Positions 27,198 to 34,300 of a stretch of 64,000 nucleotides of DNA are shown piece by piece. The notes beneath the pieces were generated by a model. It saw only the letters and a list, made by a program, of their open reading frames with translations, was not told the origin of the DNA and did no database searches. This stretch comes from Bdellovibrionales bacterium RIFOXYD12_FULL_39_22 (GTDB lineage Bacteria; Bdellovibrionota; Bacteriovoracia; Bacteriovoracales; Bacteriovoracaceae). The stretch covers positions 1-64,000 of the forward strand of contig MEQL01000042.1 of assembly GCA_001770205.1 (NCBI GenBank). The letters are read 5' to 3'. Position 1 is the first letter of the stretch, and every line of letters starts with the position of its first letter. The position numbers and the translations under genes were made by a program.

Positions 27198-28094
27198 TTA
27201 TCTACCTGCAATCTTATTACGCTTTCTAAAAAACTCGGCAATCGGCCGGATATAAGACTCCCCCGTATTTATATTAATATAATCGATTCCAGAGGATTGA
27301 AAAAAGTTCTTTTGCTCTTTTAGATTTTTTGCCGAATGCATCTTATACCCACTACGCAGAGAAAAATCTGCGCTATTTACTAAAATGAATTCACCAGTTT
27401 CGGCATCCTCTAATTCGATATAACCGATATTGGGAATTTCCATCTCTTTAGGATCTGTGACCGAAATAGCGATTAATTCATGATGCTTTGCCGTTGTCTG
27501 CACAATTTTTTTATAACCTTCATCTTGAAAATCAGAAATTAAAAAAGCAATAGACTTATGTTTTATCACTTGATTTAAAAATTCCAACGGCACTGCCAGG
27601 TCAGTTTTTCGCGCTTGTGACTTATAGGTCAAAATTTCCCTAATTAATTTCCAAACATGTCCTCGTCCTTTTTTCGGCGGAATGTAATGCTCAACATGAT
27701 CAGAAAAAATAATCAGGCCCACCTTATCATTACTTCGCAAGGCCATATATGCCAACAACGCGGTAATCTCTGCTGAAATCTCATTTTTAAATTTATTCAC
27801 AGTCCCAAAGGCCGAAGAGGCCGACACATCCACCACAAAAATTACCGTTAACTCCCGCTCGTCGCGATAAATCTTAACGAAAGGATGATTCATTCGCGCC
27901 GTAACATTCCAATCAATGGAGCGAATATCATCTCCGGGGGTATACTCGCGCACTTCATCAAACTCCATTCCTCGCCCTTTAAAAGTGCTCTTATATTCCC
28001 CGGCAAATGTATTAGTCACCAAATGCTTGGCACGTAACTGAATTCCTTTAATCTGAGCAATCAACTCTTCACTTAAAAACTCTTGCTTGCTCAC
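27198..28094 (-). CDS. DUF58 domain protein of the MoxR-Bat operon
   Basis: About 298 residues. The GTG at 28094 is six bases after AGGAG. The ATG at 28100 would be only one base from it. The DUF58 hallmarks are clear: GRGMEFDEVREYTPGDDIRS, IDWNVTARMNHPFVK, and the VWA-like VVDVSASSAFGT. The family is always near MoxR ATPases and is thought to be a cytoplasmic adaptor for the VWA proteins. It lies 28 bases after moxR. Confidence 0.9.
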   Translation of the reverse strand: MSKQEFLSEELIAQIKGIQLRAKHLVTNTFAGEYKSTFKGRGMEFDEVREYTPGDDIRSIDWNVTARMNHPFVKIYRDERELTVIFVVDVSASSAFGTVNKFKNEISAEITALLAYMALRSNDKVGLIIFSDHVEHYIPPKKGRGHVWKLIREILTYKSQARKTDLAVPLEFLNQVIKHKSIAFLISDFQDEGYKKIVQTTAKHHELIAISVTDPKEMEIPNIGYIELEDAETGEFILVNSADFSLRSGYKMHSAKNLKEQKNFFQSSGIDYININTGESYIRPIAEFFRKRNKIAGR

Positions 28095-28122
28095 CGCCAT
28101 CTCCTCTTGCTAGGTTTGATCT

Positions 28123-29112
28123 TTATGGAACATCTACTTTATCAAAAATCTTCACTAAAATATCATCGCTAGTAAAATCTTGGGCCTCCGCCTCATAGGA
28201 AGCTATAACTCGATGGCGCATTACATCGGCCGCAATATTCTTAATATCTTGGGGCGTAACATACCCACGTCCTTGCAAGAACGCATAGGCCTTGGCCGCT
28301 TTAATTAAATAAATAGAAGCACGCGGAGAGGCCCCATATTCGATCAAAGATTTTAACTCGGCCAAACCAAAACTTTCTGGATTACGAGTAGCAAATACTA
28401 AATTTGCTACATAATCATAAAGTTTTTCATCGACAAAAATCATATCCACCACTTCGCGCATCTGCATAATTTTTTCTGGCGTCAAAATTGGACGAATCTC
28501 GGCATTATGCGGCCTACTCATTCGTTTCATAATAGCAATCTCTTCATCCTTTTCTGGATACGTAATATTTACCTTCAACATAAATCGATCAACTTGTGCT
28601 TCTGGCAAGGGATAAGTTCCCTCTTGCTCTACCGGATTTTGAGTTGCCATAACAAGAAAGGGTGCCGGGAGCGCAAAAGTCTTATCGCCAATAGTAACTT
28701 GACGCTCTTGCATGGCCTCCAGTAGCGCACTTTGTACTTTGGCCGGAGCGCGATTAATCTCATCGGCCAAAATTACATTCGCAAAAACTGGTCCTTTTTT
28801 CACTGAAAAAGTTCCATCTTTCGGTGAGTAAATTTGAGTACCAATCAAGTCTGCCGGCAATAAATCCGGAGTAAATTGGATACGACTAAACTGTGCCTGA
28901 ATTGCTTTTGCCAGTGTCGCGATTGCCGTAGTCTTGGCCAGGCCGGGAACTCCTTCCACTAGAATATGGCCATTGCCCAAAATTCCAATCAACAATTTGT
29001 CGATCATGTTTCTCTGGCCAACCATAACCTTGTTAACCTCTTCCACCACCTGTGTAATGACAGAAAACTCTTTTTCAACTTTTTGTGTAATTTCTTGTAC
29101 TGATAATCCCAT
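28123..29112 (-). CDS. MoxR-family AAA+ ATPase
   Basis: A 329-residue AAA+ protein. Walker A is EGVPGLAKTT, Walker B is VILADEINRAP, sensor 1 is ATQNPVEQEGTYPLPEAQ and the sensor-2 region follows RASIYLIKAAKAYAF. MoxR proteins are chaperone-like ATPases that activate VWA-linked complexes. The ATG follows GGAGGAATA and its first base overlaps the last base of the upstream stop codon. It is the second gene of the operon. Confidence 0.93.
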   Translation of the reverse strand: MGLSVQEITQKVEKEFSVITQVVEEVNKVMVGQRNMIDKLLIGILGNGHILVEGVPGLAKTTAIATLAKAIQAQFSRIQFTPDLLPADLIGTQIYSPKDGTFSVKKGPVFANVILADEINRAPAKVQSALLEAMQERQVTIGDKTFALPAPFLVMATQNPVEQEGTYPLPEAQVDRFMLKVNITYPEKDEEIAIMKRMSRPHNAEIRPILTPEKIMQMREVVDMIFVDEKLYDYVANLVFATRNPESFGLAELKSLIEYGASPRASIYLIKAAKAYAFLQGRGYVTPQDIKNIAADVMRHRVIASYEAEAQDFTSDDILVKIFDKVDVP

Positions 29113-30464
29113 TATTCCTCCAATTCACTATTTAAACTAAGTGCTCTTACTATCTGTTTTTCATAATAACTTAACTCTTCGTTTGATAACTCCTGGCCGG
29201 CATAGCGAATCTCATTGATCATGGATTCTACCTTGGCCACTTCTACCCCTACAACTTCTACATAGAAGGCCAGTAGTTCTACGCAATAATCTCTCCTGGC
29301 GACTTGCACTCGCCCTGCTTGAATCCGCTCCCAACGCTCAACTACCGCGATCTTTGCCTCCTTTGCCTGAGAGGCAAAAATCGTCGAGGCCATTTTTTGC
29401 TTATATTTTTTATATAAAAACCAAATAACGCCACCAATGATGAACAAAAGCAATAAAATTATCCATCCAAATTTTGCAATAAAAGTTAGCTCTACTGAAA
29501 TATCTACGGCAGTGGACCGAGAAAAAAGTTCCTTACCTCCTTCGCGCGGAGAAAAACTAAGCTCCGCCGGGCCAATCTTATAAGCTCCGGCCTCTGGAAT
29601 AGTTAAGGGATAAATATAGCGAAGAACTGATCCCTTCACATCACTAGAAGAAGTAGAGAAAACATCTCCCACTTTAATTTTTGAATCCAAGGCCAGAGTT
29701 GGAGTTTTAAAAACGTATCGATAAGCATCACCATGCCAGGCAACCGCCACTTCTACATTGATAATCTCTCCCACTCTCTGTTGCCCCTTGGGAATTTTAA
29801 TTTCAATATAGGGCGGTATTAGATTATTAGGCAGCTCAATTTGATTAAACCCTCCCTGCGATGAGATTGGAGTGGCCACCACCTCCACCTTTTCAAATTT
29901 CAAAAGCTCTTTCACCCAACCAGCAATTTCTGGAGTCTGCCAATCGCGAGCACCGCGCATAATACCCACAATTTTCCAATCGGGAGAGATAACGTACATG
30001 CTGGGAACCGAATTGGCCTGATACTGTGCGGCCACTTGGCCATCTTGATCATGCCACATCGAAAAAGTCAGGTGGTTTTCTTTAATAAACTTTTTAACCG
30101 GCGTACTATCTCCATTATCGATAGAAACACCACGAATCACCAAGTTAGAATTGACAAAACTGCCTTTAAAATTCTCTAGCGCCGGCAATTCTTCTCGACA
30201 GGGAGCACACCAAGTGGCCCAAAAAACTAAAAAGATCCACTTCCCTTTAAGCGAAGATAATTTCTCTTCTTGGCCAGAAGAAAGTAGTGGTAGCGAAAAA
30301 TCAATGGGTTCATTGGCCACCGGCGAAAATCCCATTTTTTGCAGCCAATACTCCGGACTATCATCGGCATAGGCCGTTGAGACAAAAAATGTTGTCTGTA
30401 AAAACAAGACAAAAATCGCTAAAAGCATCGCAATATTTTTCTTCAGTCGTCCCACCTTTTTCAA
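29112..30464 (-). CDS. thioredoxin-fold (TlpA-like) protein fused to a Bat-type membrane domain
   Basis: About 450 residues. The start is uncertain: a TTG at 30464 and an ATG at 30428 are both in frame, and neither has a clear binding site. A signal peptide (VLFLQTTFFVSTAYA) precedes a TlpA/ResA-like thioredoxin fold with FWATWCAPCREELPALENF. The later half is a beta domain, a helix near 340-362 and a cytoplasmic helical tail (VELLAFYVEVVGVEVAK) like the ends of other Bat-operon proteins. The CxxC is intact, so it could reduce partners in the periplasm. It heads the Bat operon, sharing one base with moxR. This fusion is unusual. Confidence 0.85.
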   Translation of the reverse strand: MKKVGRLKKNIAMLLAIFVLFLQTTFFVSTAYADDSPEYWLQKMGFSPVANEPIDFSLPLLSSGQEEKLSSLKGKWIFLVFWATWCAPCREELPALENFKGSFVNSNLVIRGVSIDNGDSTPVKKFIKENHLTFSMWHDQDGQVAAQYQANSVPSMYVISPDWKIVGIMRGARDWQTPEIAGWVKELLKFEKVEVVATPISSQGGFNQIELPNNLIPPYIEIKIPKGQQRVGEIINVEVAVAWHGDAYRYVFKTPTLALDSKIKVGDVFSTSSSDVKGSVLRYIYPLTIPEAGAYKIGPAELSFSPREGGKELFSRSTAVDISVELTFIAKFGWIILLLLFIIGGVIWFLYKKYKQKMASTIFASQAKEAKIAVVERWERIQAGRVQVARRDYCVELLAFYVEVVGVEVAKVESMINEIRYAGQELSNEELSYYEKQIVRALSLNSELEE

Positions 30465-30538
30465 ATTAGTTTAGAAATCGTTAATTGCTTTTACGGAAAT
30501 GCTAATCTTAATTTAATAGATTTAAAATAGCTTTACCA

Positions 30539-30560
30539 AAATTTGACAAAAATTTGACAA
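30539..30560. repeat. 11-bp tandem direct repeat upstream of the Bat operon
   Basis: AAATTTGACAA occurs twice with no gap, an 11-base period close to one helical turn, 75 bases upstream of the first Bat-operon gene. On the minus strand it reads as two TTGTCA hexamers, each like a -35 element. TGACAAAA at 30544 also pairs with TTTTGTCA at 30579-30586. It may be a regulator site or promoter in the 134-base gap that holds no gene. Confidence 0.55.
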
Positions 30561-30598
30561 TGGCACCATACATCAGGATTTTGTCATCTGGATAATGA

Positions 30599-31573
30599 TC
30601 AAATCCTGGCCACTCCAAGAAAAACAACGTGCAAAGAAATCACTAGCATAAAAAATATCTTCTCTACTTTTTTGTTTCCACTCCATAGATAAAAAGAGAT
30701 GGATTTTGAGTCACAAACTTCTAAACAGTCTGCACATAACGTACAAGTAATGGATGGATGCTTATTTTTAACCCTTTCCATATTTAACGCATCATAGCGG
30801 CATTTGGCAACGCAGTGGCCACATAAAGTGCAGCTATCATCGATGCGCATTCGGAAGGGATTAACTCGGCCAAAAAGATTGGTTAAAAAACCAATAGGAC
30901 AAAACCGCGTACAGTGAAACATAAAGCGCTTCCTATAGCTGAGATAAAATGCGAATAGTGAAATTGCAATGAAAAATAATGAAGCATAAATGGTAAAAAA
31001 ATAACTAATTTGCATCCAATTAAATAGCAAAGCAACAAATATCACGCCTAATAAAATATACCCACGGCCAAACGAGGAAAGTGAAGCAAAGAAAGAAAGT
31101 CGTGAGCGGCGAAACTGGATTTGGGCCAGATGCTGATCCCAGGAACCAATATAACAAAGGAAGCTACACCAAGCAGGCCCCACCAATACGATTGTAGAAA
31201 GTAACAAAAAAACCATAAAAAGTCCGCCCCCGCGAAAAACTGGGCCGACCACAATATAGGCCGGAATGGGCCAGTGTAACTTTCCCGTTTGCAAAAAACT
31301 TTCTATTCCAATTAGGCCAACCAAAAGCTGTAAAAAAAAGATAACCGAAAAAACCGTCCAAATACGCAAGCGCACTTTACTGCGAGAAGGTGAGGTTAGC
31401 ATTTTTTGAAAAATGTATGCGCCATAGAGCGCCAGAAAAAATGCCTCAACCTCTCCACCATACTTAGGAAAAAAGCGGGCAAGTAAAAGGAGTTTTATCT
31501 CTAAAAAATAATTTAGAAAAATCAACACCCCAAAAGTCAAAAAAAATTGTAACGAAACTAACCTACTTATCAA
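30599..31573 (-). CDS. NapH/CcoG-like polyferredoxin membrane protein
   Basis: About 324 residues from the TTG at 31573, six bases after GGGAGAGGAG. An ATG at 31606 is in frame but precedes that site. Several membrane segments include the NapH-type motif VGPAWCSFLCYIG. Two [4Fe-4S] clusters follow, CTLCGHCVAKCRYDAL and CTLCADCLEVCDSK, then a final helix. NapH proteins pass electrons from quinol into the periplasm. Here no reductase gene is adjacent. It overlaps the MFS gene end by 11 bases and lies just before the Bat operon on the same strand. Confidence 0.85.
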   Translation of the reverse strand: MISRLVSLQFFLTFGVLIFLNYFLEIKLLLLARFFPKYGGEVEAFFLALYGAYIFQKMLTSPSRSKVRLRIWTVFSVIFFLQLLVGLIGIESFLQTGKLHWPIPAYIVVGPVFRGGGLFMVFLLLSTIVLVGPAWCSFLCYIGSWDQHLAQIQFRRSRLSFFASLSSFGRGYILLGVIFVALLFNWMQISYFFTIYASLFFIAISLFAFYLSYRKRFMFHCTRFCPIGFLTNLFGRVNPFRMRIDDSCTLCGHCVAKCRYDALNMERVKNKHPSITCTLCADCLEVCDSKSISFYLWSGNKKVEKIFFMLVISLHVVFLGVARI

Positions 31574-32789
31574 GAGAAACTCCTCTCCCTTCCGCCTCGT
31601 TGGCATGTTCGATTTTTATAACCTGAGCAAATCCTAGCGCTGCCACACTCAAAACAGCTCCAATCCAGAACGGATATTGATAATTCATCAACCACAGATA
31701 TCCTCCGATGGCCGGTAGTGCCACCGCAATAATGTGGTTAATCGTAAAACCAACGGCCATGGTAGAAGCGAAATCGGCCTTTTCCCCGATCTTTTGAAAA
31801 TAGGTACGAATGGCAATATCAAAATTAAAAAAAAGACTATCCACCACATACAAAATACCAATGGCCAATTTTGAATCAATCAGCGCATATCCCACAAAAA
31901 CTGCTATTAGTGCCACATATTCAATCGATAAAAGCTTTCTCTCTCCCCAACTGTTAATGGCCTTGCCAATGGCCGGCCCTAGAAAAAAGTTCACAACGTT
32001 ATTTATCATAAACAAAGTAGTAACTTCACTTACTGAAAACCTAAAATGCTCTACCATTAGAAAAATGGCAAAGACGGTAAAAATCTGACGCCTAGCTCCC
32101 GATAAACAAGTTAATATATAAAAAACCCAATACTTTTTTTTCAAAACAATTTTTTTTGCCTGAGGAACAATATTTTTATCAGTGGGATTTTCAAAAAGCG
32201 CCCAAATTCCAATCAGCGCAACCAATAGGCCAGAAACTAAAAAAGTCTGGGCATAATTTAAATAGTACATCAAAAGATAAACCATGCCGGTGGCCACTAA
32301 ACTAGAAAGTCCGGTGGCCCCTCGCAGGCGTCCCATTACCACCGAAGATAGCTTTTTATCAAAATATTGGATAGTGAGAGATTGATTAGTGGTCTCAAAA
32401 TAATGAAAACCGACCGACATTACGATAGTAGTAAAAATTAATCCAGCATAACTGGGCATATAACCAGTTAGTAAAATTCCCACCCCCAATAATAAAATAG
32501 AGAGTGCGGCCAACCGATACTCTTTGATTACAAGTATAACGTAAATTGCGGCGAAGGCCAAAAATCCAGGAATCTCTCGAGCGGAATTAATTATGCCCAT
32601 CTGAGCACCATCAACTTTAGAAATCTCTACCGCAAAATTATTAAAAATAGTGCGCCAAATTTGAAATCCTCCATTTGAGGCAATCGTAAGCACCAGCAAA
32701 AAACGAAACATGGGATTTTTCATCAATTCTTTTAGTGAATCATTTAAGGGTTGAGCAAAGTTCCGTTCTTTACTAATAGGACTCATCAT
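31563..32789 (-). CDS. MFS transporter
   Basis: A 408-residue protein with about 12 hydrophobic segments in the two-bundle MFS layout, with paired loops and a central basic loop near residue 205-220 (VPQAKKIVLKKK). Two unusual acidic residues are near the end. No substrate signature is visible. GGAG precedes the ATG. The start overlaps the ComB-like gene by four bases and its end overlaps the polyferredoxin start, so the three genes form one transcript. Confidence 0.85.
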   Translation of the reverse strand: MMSPISKERNFAQPLNDSLKELMKNPMFRFLLVLTIASNGGFQIWRTIFNNFAVEISKVDGAQMGIINSAREIPGFLAFAAIYVILVIKEYRLAALSILLLGVGILLTGYMPSYAGLIFTTIVMSVGFHYFETTNQSLTIQYFDKKLSSVVMGRLRGATGLSSLVATGMVYLLMYYLNYAQTFLVSGLLVALIGIWALFENPTDKNIVPQAKKIVLKKKYWVFYILTCLSGARRQIFTVFAIFLMVEHFRFSVSEVTTLFMINNVVNFFLGPAIGKAINSWGERKLLSIEYVALIAVFVGYALIDSKLAIGILYVVDSLFFNFDIAIRTYFQKIGEKADFASTMAVGFTINHIIAVALPAIGGYLWLMNYQYPFWIGAVLSVAALGFAQVIKIEHANEAEGRGVSLDK

Positions 32790-33436
32790 ACAAAATACTC
32801 CACTGTTTTATGGTCGAGATAACGAACTCGAACTAAAGCATCAAGCGTATTACGCTCGAGAGATAACTTTATATCTTCTGCTAAATCTACTCTTGTTTCA
32901 ACTGTTTCAATCTTCTTTTTTATTTGAGACATAAAAGGATATTCACTGGGACTTTCCCCTAAAAGAAGTGCCTGTAAAAATTGTGCGCAGGAGCGATCCT
33001 CTATCGCCTCTTTGTGTTGAGCAAAGCTTGCGGCCATAACTATCTCCACCATCGAAAATTTTTGCTGCAAAATATAATTTTTAATTTGATCAATATTAAC
33101 AAAACCTGCCACCATCCCTTCACTGATGGTAGCTTTAGAAAAAACCGCATTAGTTAAATTGGTAGATTTATGCACTAATTTTTTCCCATCCAAATTGGTA
33201 TCTCTCATGGCGGAAGGGGAGTTATCAAATCCGCCATCAAAGACTTCTGAAACTAAAAGATATCCACGACGCATCCACATCTTTGCATCATCTAGCGTAT
33301 TAACCCCAACTACGTGCGCAGGACGCCACTTAAAAATATAATTTATGGTAGTACTGGCCCGAAAAATATCCATAAAAATTGAAACATCCGCTTCTTTAAT
33401 TTCTGTTTCGTAGGAATTACGCATATAAATTTTCAT
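32786..33436 (-). CDS. ComB-like 2-phosphosulfolactate phosphatase family protein
   Basis: A 216-residue cytoplasmic protein. Conserved family segments are recognisable: MDIFRASTTINYIF near the start, VFDGGFDNSPSAM, KSTNLTNAVF and EAIEDRSCAQFLQALLLG near residue 145. ComB removes phosphate from 2-phosphosulfolactate in archaeal coenzyme M synthesis, but bacterial relatives often serve other roles. The start follows ATGGGG. It is the first gene of the ComB-MFS-polyferredoxin unit. The exact substrate is unknown. Confidence 0.8.
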   Translation of the reverse strand: MKIYMRNSYETEIKEADVSIFMDIFRASTTINYIFKWRPAHVVGVNTLDDAKMWMRRGYLLVSEVFDGGFDNSPSAMRDTNLDGKKLVHKSTNLTNAVFSKATISEGMVAGFVNIDQIKNYILQQKFSMVEIVMAASFAQHKEAIEDRSCAQFLQALLLGESPSEYPFMSQIKKKIETVETRVDLAEDIKLSLERNTLDALVRVRYLDHKTVEYFV

Positions 33437-33458
33437 CTAATTGGCCCCATTATATTTG

Positions 33459-33487
33459 TTAACATTCACCATAACGGCCTTTATAAT
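33459..33487 (+). promoter_or_regulatory. near-consensus sigma-70-type promoter
   Basis: TTAACA (33459-33464) is separated by exactly 17 bases from TATAAT (33482-33487), giving five and six matches of six to the housekeeping consensus. Transcription would start near 33495, next to the ATG of a 40-codon ORF and 210 bases before the SEC-C pseudogene. It is the best promoter match I noticed here. Confidence 0.7.
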
Positions 33488-33495
33488 ATAAAAAT

Positions 33496-33618
33496 ATGAA
33501 TCCGCTTATCATAGACACTCTCAATAGTAATGTTAAACAAAATCTTGCCGACGAAGAGAATCTATCTCTACAGCTAAAGGCAGAGCGAACAAAAAGGCCT
33601 GGTACGGACAATTTATGA
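33496..33618 (+). CDS. possible tiny ORF behind the strong promoter
   Basis: Forty codons (MNPLIIDTLNSN then a charged middle, ending RTKRPGTDNL) and a stop. The ATG sits at the predicted transcription start, so it could be leaderless. No ribosome binding site, no known motif and no neighbour support it. It may be an RNA or a remnant upstream of the SEC-C pseudogene. Confidence 0.3.
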   Translation: MNPLIIDTLNSNVKQNLADEENLSLQLKAERTKRPGTDNL

Positions 33619-33706
33619 TTAAAGTTTGATTTTTTAGCTCCCCCACGCAAAAATAAATTGCAAATGATGCTCAAATTTTCTATCGTCCTATTTTGCCCAA
33701 ACCAAA

Positions 33707-34266
33707 ATGGAATCTATGGAAAATAAAAAAGTATCAGACGAGTTAATAACTATTTTGCAATCTTATCCTGATCCGAAATGGGAATACAAAACGGAAGATT
33801 ATGCTAATTTCCCAATGAATCAGCATTATGCGAATGAATTACTTACATTTATAGATGTCGAGTATATCGCAAGCGAAAAATATTTTGCCAGCAATAAAAG
33901 AAGAAGTTATGATCGGCACTGATACGCATGGCATTATATCCTTAATGAATGCTCCTGTAAAAATTGTTAAAGCACACCCCTCCGCACATCAAGAGGTTAA
34001 AGCATTTTTTCGCCTCCTGCACATTGAACGAATCTACAAGATCAGTTGAAATACCTGAACATTTTGCCCTTAAAACTATTGGTGAAGTAAAAAAACTATG
34101 GGCTGAAAGCTATATGAATTTTGCTAGTGAGTGCAGAGCGGCATCATTAGTAGAAATGCCACTAACATTCAATAATGAATCGATAAAACGCGATGGTGAT
34201 AAAACAGGGCGCAATGATCCTTGCCCATGCGGATCTGGGAAAAAGTATAAAAAGTGCTGTCTGTAG
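33707..34266 (+). pseudogene. frameshifted SEC-C motif protein
   Basis: Three consecutive reading frames together make one plausible protein. The first runs from the ATG at 33707 (MENKKVSDELITILQSYPD) to about 33865. The second covers about 33870-34020 ([29 protein letters not shown]). The third covers about 34028-34266 and ends in the zinc-binding SEC-C motif [19 protein letters not shown]. Each switch is a net +1 base. The gene was probably about 185 residues when intact. SEC-C tails bind zinc and often contact SecB or nucleic acid-linked partners. Sequencing error at two places is the other explanation. Confidence 0.65.
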
Positions 34267-34300
34267 TTATTCAAATCAAACAATCGATCAATACTATTTT

